DNA of 64,000 bases from Sphingobacterium shayense (lineage in GTDB: Bacteria; Bacteroidota; Bacteroidia; Sphingobacteriales; Sphingobacteriaceae), in NCBI RefSeq assembly GCF_013179575.1, contig NZ_JABMCQ010000003.1:1-64000 (forward strand), written 5' to 3'. The translations under genes were made by a program, and so were the position numbers. The stretch's first letter is position 1, and each line of letters opens with the position of its first letter. Below, piece by piece: positions 43,969 to 54,164 of the stretch. The notes beneath the pieces are model-generated. The model saw only the letters and a program-made list of their open reading frames with translations, ran no database searches and was not told where the DNA came from.

Positions 43969-46900
43969 ATGAAAAAAAGATTTACTAAAAATTATTTAGT
44001 AAATAGAACGTATCCTTTTGCTTCTGCAATTCTGTTAGGAATTACTATGCCTTCCTTGGGTTTTGCTATCGCGAAAAATGGAACAAACGTTTTATTTACG
44101 ATGAACCAAGAATCTATTACCGGTACCGTAATCTCAAGTGATGGACCAGTAATCGGAGCAACTGTTTCGGTTAAAGAGAACCCTTCTGTTGCCACATCGA
44201 CTGACGCGAATGGTAAATTCGTTCTACAAGCGGAGCAGGGACAAACACTTGTGGTGAATGCTATTGGCTATGCGAAGTCGGAATTTAAAATAGACGGAAG
44301 TGCAATCGATATAACACTTCAAGCTGACCAGGAGAGCTTAGAAGAAGTTGTTGTCGTTGCCTTTGGTACGCAGAAAAAGGTGAATTTGACAGGATCGGTA
44401 GCCTCGATCTCACCTAAAGAATTGGCAGAAAGACCTGTTTCATCACTTCAGAACGCACTACAAGGGATTTCTCCAGGTATTACTGTATTAAGTAGACCTA
44501 AAGAAGTTGCCAAGGGGAACGATGCAACGATCACTATTCGTGGTCGTTCGAACCTTGGATCCCCAGGCCCTATGTACATTATCGATGGCATACCGGCGTC
44601 AGCGGCGGAGTTTACTGCTATTAGTCCGAATGACATCAGTAGTATGTCAGTATTAAAAGACGCTGCATCAGCATCCCTTTATGGTTCGCGCGCCGCTAAT
44701 GGTGTCATTTTAGTGACTACCAAACGAGGCGGTGGAGATCGTGCGGTAGTGGGTTTCTCCGCTAATTATGGCTGGCAGCGTTCTACCTTTTTACCAAAAT
44801 TCGCAAATTCACTGGAATATATCGAGCTATATAATCGGGCAATGGCGAATGCAGGGAAACAAACGACCTTCACTGATGATATTATAGAGAAGTATCGTAC
44901 AAACGCCTACCCAGACCTATATCCAAATACAGACTGGTACAAAGAGATATTAGATCAGGGGGCTCCTCAGCGCGAAGCAAGTTTGAGTATTAACGCGCCG
45001 GGCAAAATCACAAATTATTACTTGGGATTAAACTACTTCGATCAAAATTCGTTTGTACCAGGCCGGAAACAAGACCGTATTAGCATGAAATTTAATACAA
45101 ACACCGACGTGATTGAAGGATTGTTGAAAGTCGGGACGAATGTTTCGTTTTTAAAACAAGATTATGATCGTGCAGGATTAGGTATAAGCTGGGTCGAAAT
45201 GGGTAGAGCACTTCCGATGACGGTTTTGCGTCAGTCGAACGGACAATGGGGAACTATCTCTAATGGTATAAGCAACGCAACGATAGCAAATACCAATCAG
45301 ATGCGCGCTGTTACAGAAGGAGGGGAGGGATGGAATAGAGACAACTACTTACAGCTGGCAGGAAACGCTTCCCTTACACCCTTTGAAGGATTCTCTTTGG
45401 ATGGTTTAGTTTCTTTGAAATACACGAATACAAACAGTTGGGATTTCGTCAAGAGACAAGATGCAATTTTGGATTTTCTAACAGGCGATCCGCTTTCTTC
45501 AACAGCTGTTCCGGTGAATGAGATGAAAGAATACTGGGGAAAACGTCAGGAACTTCTTTTGCAAGGGGTAGCGAATTACGAAAGAACCTTCGGCGGACAC
45601 TACGGGAAGTTGACTGCAGGTGTCTCTCAGGAATCCAATGTATATCGCGAGGCATTTCTAGGCCGTAAGAATTTTGTAAACAACGATCTTGAGACGATCG
45701 TTAATGGATCGTCCGCACAGTCTGATATGAGTAGTGATGATGATGGTTTAGCAAATAGAACTATTCAGGATGAGTGGTCGATTCGTTCATTCTTTGGACG
45801 ATTCAACTACAATTACTTAGAGAAATATTTATTCGAAGCTAATTACCGTATAGATTATTCGTCACGGTTTTCTCCGGAGCACCGTCGTGCTGTATTCCCT
45901 TCATTATCTGCTGGATGGGCGATCGATAAAGAATCATTTATGGATGGTGTCAGCTGGATAGATGCATTAAAATTAAGAGGATCTTGGGGCGTCTTAGGAA
46001 ACCAAGATGCCGTTGTGATCGGGAACTATTATGACTTAATCAGTATTAGTTCACTGTATAGTTTTGCAGGCGTTCCTGTAGATGGGGCCCAACAAACCTC
46101 AGCTGTAAACAAAGCTGCTCTCTGGGAGAAGGTGTACCAGTCAAATGTGGGAGTTGATGCAACCTTATTTCACGGAAAAGTCGGTTTGACCGCAGACTAT
46201 TACGTGAAAAACACAAGAGGAATTTTATTGCGTCCCAACTTTCTAGCCACCTCTGGGTGGGAACTGGAAAAGATGGCATATTTTAACCAAGGAGAGACTA
46301 CAAATAGAGGTGTTGAGGTGACAGCAACTTATAACGGTACTGTTGGTGAAGAATTTAAGTATTCGGTTTCTGCTAATATTTCTAAAATTAATAATACGAT
46401 CAACAGTCTAGGAACGGGGCGTACCGAAATGGTGGATGGTCTTTATATTAACAGAGTTGGAGGATCGGTGGGAGATTATTTCGGCTACAAGTCAGATGGT
46501 TTATTTACTACTCAAGAAGAGGTAGACAATCACCCGTCTCAGAATGCGATTGCAGGAAACTCTAAAGTAGGTGACATAAAATATGTAGATGTTAATGGAG
46601 ATGGTGTGTTGAGCGCTGAAGACAGAACCATTTTGGGAAATGACGTACCGTGGCTTAACTATGGCTTTAATTTAAGTGCGTCCTATAAAGGGTTTGATAT
46701 AAATGTGTTAACTTACGGTGTAGGGGGAGTTAAAACATATTTTCAACAAGAAGCGGTACAACCGTTCTTTAACGGCGGTAATATTAAATCAACCTGGCTA
46801 GACGGTTGGACAGAGGAAAATAATGTCGCAGATGCACCCTTCCCGCGCATAACGACAACCTCTGATGCTGCCCAAAACTACATCACTTCGGATTTCTGGT

Positions 46901-47133
46901 TGTTTAGCGGGAATTATTTCCGTATCCGTGGTATTACGCTTGGTTATACCTTCGGTAAAGATCTAATCAAAAAGGCAAAAATCTCAAACCTCCGCGTGTA
47001 CGCTTCATCTAATAACCCTTTCACAATCATGGCGGATAAACGTCTTGCCGATTATGATCCGGAAACAGGGTCTGGAAGAGCAAGCTATCCGGGAATCAAA
47101 ACATTCTCGATTGGTGTGAACGCTAGTTTTTAA
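43969..47133 (+). CDS. SusC-type TonB-dependent outer-membrane transporter 3
   Basis: A 1054-residue SusC/RagA transporter. A long signal region (about 1-35; FASAILLGITMPSLGFAIA) precedes one CarboxypepD-like domain (about 48-120). TonB-box-like LEEVVVVAFGT (about 124-134), plug motifs GRSNLGSPGPMYIIDGIPA and ASLYGSRAANGVILVTTKRGG, and a barrel ending in FSIGVNASF follow. C-terminal GDIKYVDVNGDGVLSAEDRT contains a calcium-binding-like D-x-N-x-D-G loop, which is common in SusC barrels. It is first of a two-gene operon with SusD 3. The leader has the palindrome described at 43850. Substrate unknown. Confidence 0.93.
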   Translation: MKKRFTKNYLVNRTYPFASAILLGITMPSLGFAIAKNGTNVLFTMNQESITGTVISSDGPVIGATVSVKENPSVATSTDANGKFVLQAEQGQTLVVNAIGYAKSEFKIDGSAIDITLQADQESLEEVVVVAFGTQKKVNLTGSVASISPKELAERPVSSLQNALQGISPGITVLSRPKEVAKGNDATITIRGRSNLGSPGPMYIIDGIPASAAEFTAISPNDISSMSVLKDAASASLYGSRAANGVILVTTKRGGGDRAVVGFSANYGWQRSTFLPKFANSLEYIELYNRAMANAGKQTTFTDDIIEKYRTNAYPDLYPNTDWYKEILDQGAPQREASLSINAPGKITNYYLGLNYFDQNSFVPGRKQDRISMKFNTNTDVIEGLLKVGTNVSFLKQDYDRAGLGISWVEMGRALPMTVLRQSNGQWGTISNGISNATIANTNQMRAVTEGGEGWNRDNYLQLAGNASLTPFEGFSLDGLVSLKYTNTNSWDFVKRQDAILDFLTGDPLSSTAVPVNEMKEYWGKRQELLLQGVANYERTFGGHYGKLTAGVSQESNVYREAFLGRKNFVNNDLETIVNGSSAQSDMSSDDDGLANRTIQDEWSIRSFFGRFNYNYLEKYLFEANYRIDYSSRFSPEHRRAVFPSLSAGWAIDKESFMDGVSWIDALKLRGSWGVLGNQDAVVIGNYYDLISISSLYSFAGVPVDGAQQTSAVNKAALWEKVYQSNVGVDATLFHGKVGLTADYYVKNTRGILLRPNFLATSGWELEKMAYFNQGETTNRGVEVTATYNGTVGEEFKYSVSANISKINNTINSLGTGRTEMVDGLYINRVGGSVGDYFGYKSDGLFTTQEEVDNHPSQNAIAGNSKVGDIKYVDVNGDGVLSAEDRTILGNDVPWLNYGFNLSASYKGFDINVLTYGVGGVKTYFQQEAVQPFFNGGNIKSTWLDGWTEENNVADAPFPRITTTSDAAQNYITSDFWLFSGNYFRIRGITLGYTFGKDLIKKAKISNLRVYASSNNPFTIMADKRLADYDPETGSGRASYPGIKTFSIGVNASF

Positions 47134-47152
47134 TAGTTTTAATGTGATTGTA

Positions 47153-48805
47153 ATGAAAAAAATAATATATTTTGGACTGCTCGCTAGCATATCACTAGGT
47201 GCGTGCAGTGATGATTTTCTAGAAAGAGTTCCGTTGAACTCGGTTTCTGAGGAAAACTTTTGGAAAACAGATAATGACGTTAATTTAGCCGTAAACGCAA
47301 TTTATGCAACCCTTCCAGGTGAGGCGCTGATGTACGACGATGCAGCAGCAGATATCGCCCATGGTCAGTACCCGTGGGAAAGTTCAGCAACAGTAATCTC
47401 TTCAGGAGTCGTTAACTCTTCGTTGGATGCTGGATGGAAATATGAAGATCAACGTAAAGCAAATTACTTTCTTGAAAACGTGGATAAGGCAGAAATGGAT
47501 CAAGAATTGAAAGAACGTTATAAAGCGGAAGTTCGTTTTCTTCGCGCATATTCCTACTTCAGAATGACGACATTGTTCGGCGATATTCCTTTAGTTACCT
47601 CGGTACTTGAATTTACTGAGGAGCAGCTTAATATTCCAAGAACTCCGAAATCGGAGGTGATTGATTTTATTATCAGTGAGTTGGACGCGGTAGCCTCCGT
47701 ATTGCCAGAAAGCTATTCGGGTGCAAAGACTGAAGAAGTTGGTCGGATAACTAAAGGTGCCGCTCTAACATTGAAAGCACGTGTTTTATTAAGCGAAGCA
47801 AAATATGCGGAAGCGGCTGCGACAGCAAAAGAGGTTATGGCGCTCGGATATTCGCTTTTTAAAGTGAGTAGCGAAACAGCGTCAGATAAAAAGGATAACT
47901 ACTCCAAATTCGCGACATTCGCAAATGCAGCTGAAGAACAAAAATTTCGACTGGCTCTACGGAGCTATGAAGGCATTTTCCATCAAATTAATGAAGGGAA
48001 CAGCGAAGTTATTTTAGATAGACAATACGTCGTGCAGACTCAATCGAATTATATTAACACCTACTTAATGGAGGGAAGTATTGGCGGATGGAGCTCTATA
48101 ACGCCAACACAAAGCTTGGTGAATAGTTACCAGAGTTTTAAAACAGGCGAGAATGTAGCTGTTCCTAGCGCCGCAATACGTGCAGAACGTTATAATAAAG
48201 ATAAGACAGCCTTCGTGGAGGAATTTAAAAATAGAGACCCTAGGTTTTATGCGTCTATTTTATTTGAGACGGCTCCTTGGAATGCACTAACTCCTGAAGG
48301 AAATTATACTTATAAATGGATTGATGGGGCAAGCAATATGTCGAAGACTGGCTATAACTTCAGAAAGATGGTAGATCCAGCCGCTAACCGTGAACAGTTG
48401 GACAATCATAGTAATATCATTTTATTCCGTTATGCTGAAGTTTTGTTAACATACGCAGAGGCACAAAATGAGGCTTCAGGACCAGATGTTTCTGTATATG
48501 ACGCAGTCGATCAGATACGTACGCGCGCAGGAATGCCCGTTTTAAATAGGACTAAATATGCGTCTAAAGAAGCCTTGCGTGAAGCGATCCGTCAGGAGCG
48601 TAAAGTGGAGCTCGCTTTGGAAGGTGTCCGTTACTTGGATATTCGTCGTTGGAAAATTGCACCAACAGTAATGACGAATATTTATAGCGTCAAAAATGCG
48701 CTCGCGCAAGAGCGTATATGGGATGACAAATTATATTTAATGCCGGTTCCACAAGCTCAAATAGACTTATCATACGGCGTCTTGGAGCAAAACAAAGGAT
48801 ACTAA
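47153..48805 (+). CDS. RagB/SusD family nutrient-binding outer-membrane lipoprotein 3
   Basis: A SusD homologue of 550 residues starting at ATG 47153; GTG 47144 in frame would only add MIV and is less likely. The lipoprotein signal ends in SISLGAC (lipidation Cys17), followed by SDDFLERVPLNSVS. TPR-type helices include YKAEVRFLRAYSYFRMTTLFGD, and the C-terminal part has AIRQERKVELALEGVRYLDIRRW and ends GVLEQNKGY. It lies 19 bases after SusC 3, and a terminator follows at 48879. Slightly longer than average for the family. Confidence 0.93.
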   Translation: MKKIIYFGLLASISLGACSDDFLERVPLNSVSEENFWKTDNDVNLAVNAIYATLPGEALMYDDAAADIAHGQYPWESSATVISSGVVNSSLDAGWKYEDQRKANYFLENVDKAEMDQELKERYKAEVRFLRAYSYFRMTTLFGDIPLVTSVLEFTEEQLNIPRTPKSEVIDFIISELDAVASVLPESYSGAKTEEVGRITKGAALTLKARVLLSEAKYAEAAATAKEVMALGYSLFKVSSETASDKKDNYSKFATFANAAEEQKFRLALRSYEGIFHQINEGNSEVILDRQYVVQTQSNYINTYLMEGSIGGWSSITPTQSLVNSYQSFKTGENVAVPSAAIRAERYNKDKTAFVEEFKNRDPRFYASILFETAPWNALTPEGNYTYKWIDGASNMSKTGYNFRKMVDPAANREQLDNHSNIILFRYAEVLLTYAEAQNEASGPDVSVYDAVDQIRTRAGMPVLNRTKYASKEALREAIRQERKVELALEGVRYLDIRRWKIAPTVMTNIYSVKNALAQERIWDDKLYLMPVPQAQIDLSYGVLEQNKGY

Positions 48806-48878
48806 CGGTTAGTTTCTTGTTAAGGTATCCGAAGCAAGGATAGCTATAAATTATCTACACCTTCGATAGAAGGAAAGA

Positions 48879-48914
48879 ACGATCACGCGATAGCATCAAA
48901 TGATCGTTTTTTTT
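48879..48914 (+). terminator. intrinsic terminator of the SusC/SusD 3 operon
   Basis: AACGATCA (48879-48886) and TGATCGTT (48901-48908) form an 8-base stem followed by a run of eight T residues, about 75 bases past the susD stop. Confidence 0.85.
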
Positions 48915-49061
48915 GCATAGACGGTATAAACGATTAGAATGAATAATTTCTTAAATGTCTGATCTACCTAAAATAACTGACGATCTATACTTGGATTCAT
49001 TAAGCAGCCCAAAATTGGGCTTTCGAAAAACAAAATGAACGAGCTGATCGTTAGATAGGAT

Positions 49062-50078
49062 ATGCAGCTTATTGAATTTCGGCCGGAAGGCATATATTGC
49101 CCCGTTGGTGGTTTTTACGTTGATCCATGGCGGCCGGTGGACCTTGCATTAATCACTCACGGTCATGCCGACCATGCGCGAGCAGGAATGAAAAAGTATT
49201 TATGCCATCATTATACTGTGCCTATCTTGCAAAGCCGAATCGGTGCGGATATTAGGATACAAGGTATTGGTTATGGCGAAAGTGTTTTGATTAATAGTGT
49301 TAAGGTCTCGTTTCATCCTGCAGGGCATATTATTGGATCTGCTCAAGTCCGTATGGAATACAAAGGTAAAATTGTTGTAGTTTCCGGTGACTACAAACTA
49401 CAAGAGGACGGTCTTTCCACTCCGTTTGAGGTTGTCCGATGCCATGAATTTGTGAGCGAGAGTACTTTTGGATTACCTATTTATCAGTGGAATTCCGTAG
49501 ACCAGCAAAATCGAGAACTTGCAGAATGGGTTTTGCTCAATCAGTCGTACAATAGAACCTCGGTATTCGTCGGTTATTCGCTAGGTAAAGCGCAACGGAT
49601 CATGAAAGCTATTGAAGGTATCGCGCCAATTTACGTTCATTACGCGATCGATAAACTTAATCGCGCCTATGAGAAAGTAGGAATTAAATTGCCAGAATAT
49701 CAGACTATTGATTTTAGAGGCGATATAAAGCATGTTAATAACAGTATCGTCATTGTCCCTCCGTCGTTGATAGACAGTAATATTCTTAAGAAAATACCGA
49801 ACATGGCGTTTGGTATATGTTCAGGCTGGATGACCGTGAGAGGTGCACGTAGATGGCGCAGCGCTGATGCGGGCTTTGCAGTAAGTGATCATGCAGACTG
49901 GAACGACATTCTTCAGGTTGTTAGGCAAACTCAAGCGGAAAAGATATATGTAACACATGGTCAAACTACAGTGTTTACCAAGTATCTAAACGAAATAGGA
50001 GTTTTTGCGCAAGAAGTTCCGACGGAATATGGGGAGCGCAGTGAAGAAGGTGACCTAGCAAACACTGACGAGCAATGA
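49062..50078 (+). CDS. ligase-associated DNA exonuclease (metallo-beta-lactamase fold)
   Basis: A 338-residue metallo-beta-lactamase/beta-CASP-like nuclease that accompanies ATP-dependent ligase LigB-type proteins. The metal site is HGHADH at residues 33-38 (His33, His35, Asp37, His38), followed by SFHPAGHIIGSAQVRM and VSGDYKL. Late blocks CSGWMTVRG and VSDHADWNDIL fit the family. The proposed job is trimming or processing ends before ligation. Its stop overlaps the ligase start by 4 bases, so the two are coupled. A 16-base stem-loop (49006-49021) lies ahead of it. Confidence 0.9.
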   Translation: MQLIEFRPEGIYCPVGGFYVDPWRPVDLALITHGHADHARAGMKKYLCHHYTVPILQSRIGADIRIQGIGYGESVLINSVKVSFHPAGHIIGSAQVRMEYKGKIVVVSGDYKLQEDGLSTPFEVVRCHEFVSESTFGLPIYQWNSVDQQNRELAEWVLLNQSYNRTSVFVGYSLGKAQRIMKAIEGIAPIYVHYAIDKLNRAYEKVGIKLPEYQTIDFRGDIKHVNNSIVIVPPSLIDSNILKKIPNMAFGICSGWMTVRGARRWRSADAGFAVSDHADWNDILQVVRQTQAEKIYVTHGQTTVFTKYLNEIGVFAQEVPTEYGERSEEGDLANTDEQ

Positions 50079-51655
50079 AAACGTTCGCAGCCCTTATCCA
50101 GGCATTGGATAGCACCAATAAAACCAATCAAAAATTGGAATCCATTCGACATTTCTTAACCAGCGCGGATGACAATGATAAGTTATGGTTCTTAGCGCTA
50201 TTCACGGGAAAACGACCCAAGCGAACGGTAAGTACGACACTGTTGAAAGTTTGGGCGTTAGAGATAACAGGAATTCCAGAATGGTTATTTCAGGAATCCT
50301 ATGCTGCGGTAGGCGATTTAGGCGAGACGATTTCTCTTATTCTGCCACCGGCAGAGGGCTATATTGATTATACATTGGGAGAGTGGATGGAGCGCATCAT
50401 AGATTTGGAAGGGCGTAGTGATCAAGAGAAAGCGTTATTTGTTCTTCACGCGTGGCGGAATTTGCCTCATCAGGAGCGCTTTATATTCAATAAACTTTTA
50501 GGTGGAAGTTTTAGGGTAGGAGTATCTTCAAAGGGCTTAATCAATGCGATTGCAACCTATTATGGGCTCGACCCAAACTCGGTGGCACATAGTATAATGG
50601 GAGAGTGGAAAGTCAAGGATACGAATTTCGAGCATCTGGTTCGGGGAGAGTACGCGAATACTATGCTTTCCAAACCGTATCCATTCTGTCTGGCATATGC
50701 AATTCAGAATGTCGAGGAAACGATTATCCAATTAGCGAACTGGCAGATTGAACATAAATGGGACGGAGTACGAGGACAGGTGATAAAGCGCGAAGGGGAA
50801 ATTTTTATTTGGTCAAGGGGTGAAGAGCTGGTAACTGAGCAATTCCCAGAAATTGTAGAGGCGTTTAGTTATTGGGAGGAGGACTTCGTCTTGGATGGAG
50901 AAATTTTAGGATTTTCGAATGGGAAATTATTAAGCTTTACTTCATTGCAAAGGAGGCTTAACAGAAAAGTTCTCACCAAAAAAACCTTAACAGAGGTACC
51001 TGTTTCAATTTTTTTATATGATATTCTTGAATACAAAGGAAAAGATATGCGTCAAGAACCGCTGGAAATCCGCCGTCTAATACTCGAAGACCTCTTTGAT
51101 CGACATCACAGCGAGGCGGTTAAGCTATCGCCGGTATTAGAGGGAGAGACGTTACAGGATGTTGCTCAGCTTCGGGATCAGGCTAGAGAGATACAAGCCG
51201 AAGGGCTGATGTTGAAGCGAAAAGATTCTATTTATCATACTGGTCGCCACAAGGGTGATTGGTGGAAATGGAAAACAGATCCTTTAACGATTGATGCAGT
51301 TTTAATATATGCGCAAAAAGGGAGCGGTCGAAGGAGTAGCCAGTATACTGACTATACGTTCGCAGTGCGAGATGGCGATCAACTGGTTACGATTGCTAAG
51401 GCATACTCGGGACTCACAAATAAAGAAATTCAGGAAGTCAGTAGGTTCGTGAATAAAAATGCTATTGAAAAATTCGGTCCCGTACGCACCGTAAAACCCG
51501 AGCTCGTTTTTGAGATTGCTTTTGAGGGAATCGGGTGGAGCTCTCGTCACAAAGCAGGGGTTGCTCTGCGTTTTCCCAGAATTCTTAGGTGGCGGAGAGA
51601 CAAAACCGTTGCGGATATTGACGATTTGGAAACGGTGAAAATGTTGATTACGTGA
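50075..51655 (+). CDS. ATP-dependent DNA ligase (ligase-associated cluster)
   Basis: A 526-residue ATP-dependent ligase of the archaeal/eukaryotic-like type. An N-terminal helical DNA-binding domain (about 10-200) precedes the adenylation domain with EHKWDGVRGQ (226-235), in which Lys228 receives AMP. VLDGEILG, the MLKRKDS motif IV/V region and WWKWKTD follow, then an OB-fold to the end. Not the NAD-dependent LigA that all bacteria use for replication. It overlaps the exonuclease gene by 4 bases and is followed 40 bases later by the helicase gene. Probably a repair ligase. Confidence 0.93.
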   Translation: MKTFAALIQALDSTNKTNQKLESIRHFLTSADDNDKLWFLALFTGKRPKRTVSTTLLKVWALEITGIPEWLFQESYAAVGDLGETISLILPPAEGYIDYTLGEWMERIIDLEGRSDQEKALFVLHAWRNLPHQERFIFNKLLGGSFRVGVSSKGLINAIATYYGLDPNSVAHSIMGEWKVKDTNFEHLVRGEYANTMLSKPYPFCLAYAIQNVEETIIQLANWQIEHKWDGVRGQVIKREGEIFIWSRGEELVTEQFPEIVEAFSYWEEDFVLDGEILGFSNGKLLSFTSLQRRLNRKVLTKKTLTEVPVSIFLYDILEYKGKDMRQEPLEIRRLILEDLFDRHHSEAVKLSPVLEGETLQDVAQLRDQAREIQAEGLMLKRKDSIYHTGRHKGDWWKWKTDPLTIDAVLIYAQKGSGRRSSQYTDYTFAVRDGDQLVTIAKAYSGLTNKEIQEVSRFVNKNAIEKFGPVRTVKPELVFEIAFEGIGWSSRHKAGVALRFPRILRWRRDKTVADIDDLETVKMLIT

Positions 51656-51695
51656 TCTGTATGGTTGGAGATAATAATGTGTTATTTATATTGAT

Positions 51696-54164
51696 GTGAG
51701 TAAATTAGAAGAAAGCCCGGGATACCGGATTATAGAATCGTGGATGCTTTCCCAAGGTAAACAGCCTTTTAGCTTCCAAAAAAAGGTCTGGGAAAAGCTG
51801 AATCGCGGGTATAGCGGAATGGTAGTCGCTCCAACGGGATTTGGCAAGACTTTTTCCGTTTTTCTTGGCCTCCTTGTAAATTTTATGAATGCTCCTGAGC
51901 GTTACGGAAAGGGACTTAAGATGATATGGGTTGCACCGCTTCGTTCTCTTTCGACGGATTTAGCACGTGCCATGCAGGATGCGATTGAACAAATTGGACT
52001 GGATTGGTCCGTTGAAGCGCGCAACGGGGATACAGATGTGAAAATTAAACAACGGCAGAGCAAACAGATGCCCGATATCTTGCTAGTTACCCCGGAAAGC
52101 CTACACCTGCTAATCGCACAAAAGGGACGTGATCGATTTTTTCGTTCTTTGAGGGTAGTAGTAGTAGACGAGTGGCATGAGTTATTAAGTACTAAACGGG
52201 GTGTGATGGTAGAACTGGCGCTCGCATACTTCTATCATTTCTGTAAACGGCCAAGTGTTTGGGGAATTACCGCGACTATAGGCAACCTTGGGGAAGCGAT
52301 GGACGTTTTATTGCCGCAAGACTCTAAAAAGGTTAAAATTATAGCGAAAGAAAAAAAACTTTTCGAAATTGTCTCTGTGTTTCCCGAACAGGTTGAAGTA
52401 CTTCCGTGGGCTGGCCATTTGGGAAAGAGCCTTGTTGAACAGGTTGTGCCTATAATATTACAAAGTAACTCAACGATTGTTTTTACCAATACGCGCAGTC
52501 AATGCGAATTTTGGTATCAAATGCTTTTAGAGGCACATCCCGATTTCGCGGGTCAGATGGCGCTTCACCATAGTTCTATTGACACACCTATTAGAAAGTG
52601 GATCGAGGATGCTTTGAGTGCAGGAAAGCTGAAAGCCGTTATTTCAACATCTTCACTGGATCTAGGCGTTGATTTTAAACCTGTAGACACGGTGATTCAG
52701 ATAGGGTCGTGTAAAGGAGTTGCTCGTTTTATGCAACGTGCAGGACGAAGCGGGCATTCGCCATTTGAAATATCACGTGTGTATTTTGTTCCTACGCACT
52801 CACTGGAGCTTATAGAGGCAGCAGCATTTAAGGAAGCCATCAAACGTGAGATTATTGAGGCTCGAGAGCCGTTGGTTTTGTGCTATGATGTGTTGGTACA
52901 GTTTCTGGTTACGCTCGCGTTGGGCGGCGGGTTCGTTGAACAGAAAGCATACACACTGGTAAAATCTACTTATTCCTTTCAGTGGATGTCAAAGGATGAT
53001 TGGGAATGGTGTATAGCATTTGTCACTATGGGGGGGAAGATTGGTAAAAACTATGAGGAGTTTCATAAAGTTGTCAAGCAGACCGACGGCCTTTTTGTTG
53101 TAGAAAAGAGACGTATAGCCATGTTGCATCGAATGAATATCGGCGTTATAGTCAGCGACGCCATGGTCAAGGTGAAGTTTCTTTCTGGAGGTTATGTAGG
53201 TATGGTAGAAGAATATTTTATTTCTAAACTTAAGGAGGGTGATAAATTCCATTTAGCGGGGCGTGTTCTTCAATTTATACGGTTAAAGGAAATGACTGCA
53301 TACGTAAAGTCTTCTGAGGGTAAAGGCATTACTCCGAGTTGGCTAGGAGGAAGACTGCCACTTAGTGCAAACTTAGGCAGACTGTTGCGAGAGAAACTTG
53401 GCGAATCCAAGAATCCCCGAAAGAATGATCGGGATCTGAATTTTTTATTTCCACTTGTTGACCGACAATCGGAAAATTCACACATACCGTCGGTCGAAGA
53501 GTTTTTGGTAGAAAACATTAAAACACGGGAAGGATATCATCTTTTTATGTATCCCTTTGAAGGGCGGTTGGTGCATGAGGTAATGGCCAGTTTGATGGCC
53601 TACCGTATCAGTCTTTTGTACCCAATTAGTTTCTCCATGGCGATGAATGACTACGGGTTTGAACTGTTTTCTGATTCGGAGATAACACTTACTCAAGAAC
53701 AACTCGTCCATATCCTGCGAAAAGAGAACCTTGTGGAGGATGTTCTAGCAAGCATTAATGCAACGGAAATGGCTAAACGTAAATTCCGTGATATCGCAGT
53801 TATTGGGGGTTACGTTATTCAAAATGTGTATGGCAAGCAGAAAAATAACCGATCATTACAAGCCTCATCTGGTATAATCTTTCAGGTATTAGAAGAACAT
53901 GAGCCCAACAACCTTTTGCTCCGCCAAGCCTATACAGAAGTGTTTAACCATCAAATGGAAGAACCGAGACTTCGAGATGCGTTTGAGCGGATTAATTCAT
54001 CGAAGATCATTTATAAATTTGCGACTAATTTCACACCGCTGAGTTTTCCAATTAAGGTGGATAGTTTGAGGCAATCGTTATCAAGTGAGGATCTCTCAGT
54101 AAGAATTAAGCGGATGCAGGAGCGGAACTCAAAATTAAAAAAACGGGACAATGAACATCATTGA
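51696..54164 (+). CDS. ligase-associated DEXH-box DNA helicase (Lhr-like)
   Basis: An 822-residue superfamily 2 helicase. Walker A is APTGFGKT (45-52), Walker B is VVVVDEWH (154-161, DEWH in place of DEAH), motif III lies in WGITATIG, motif V in STSSLDLGVDF and motif VI in QRAGRSGHS. The Lhr-type winged-helix and C-terminal domain follow to the end. The start is a GTG at 51696; the nearby ATG 51694 is out of frame and stops at once. It overlaps the phosphoesterase gene by 14 bases. It forms a repair complex or pathway with the ligase and exonuclease; details are not established. Confidence 0.92.
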   Translation: MSKLEESPGYRIIESWMLSQGKQPFSFQKKVWEKLNRGYSGMVVAPTGFGKTFSVFLGLLVNFMNAPERYGKGLKMIWVAPLRSLSTDLARAMQDAIEQIGLDWSVEARNGDTDVKIKQRQSKQMPDILLVTPESLHLLIAQKGRDRFFRSLRVVVVDEWHELLSTKRGVMVELALAYFYHFCKRPSVWGITATIGNLGEAMDVLLPQDSKKVKIIAKEKKLFEIVSVFPEQVEVLPWAGHLGKSLVEQVVPIILQSNSTIVFTNTRSQCEFWYQMLLEAHPDFAGQMALHHSSIDTPIRKWIEDALSAGKLKAVISTSSLDLGVDFKPVDTVIQIGSCKGVARFMQRAGRSGHSPFEISRVYFVPTHSLELIEAAAFKEAIKREIIEAREPLVLCYDVLVQFLVTLALGGGFVEQKAYTLVKSTYSFQWMSKDDWEWCIAFVTMGGKIGKNYEEFHKVVKQTDGLFVVEKRRIAMLHRMNIGVIVSDAMVKVKFLSGGYVGMVEEYFISKLKEGDKFHLAGRVLQFIRLKEMTAYVKSSEGKGITPSWLGGRLPLSANLGRLLREKLGESKNPRKNDRDLNFLFPLVDRQSENSHIPSVEEFLVENIKTREGYHLFMYPFEGRLVHEVMASLMAYRISLLYPISFSMAMNDYGFELFSDSEITLTQEQLVHILRKENLVEDVLASINATEMAKRKFRDIAVIGGYVIQNVYGKQKNNRSLQASSGIIFQVLEEHEPNNLLLRQAYTEVFNHQMEEPRLRDAFERINSSKIIYKFATNFTPLSFPIKVDSLRQSLSSEDLSVRIKRMQERNSKLKKRDNEHH

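Noticed and set aside
49006..49021. AGCCCA/TGGGCT stem-loop before the ligase operon
   Set aside because: Only 6 bases and no T-run; could be structural but not enough to call a terminator or riboswitch.
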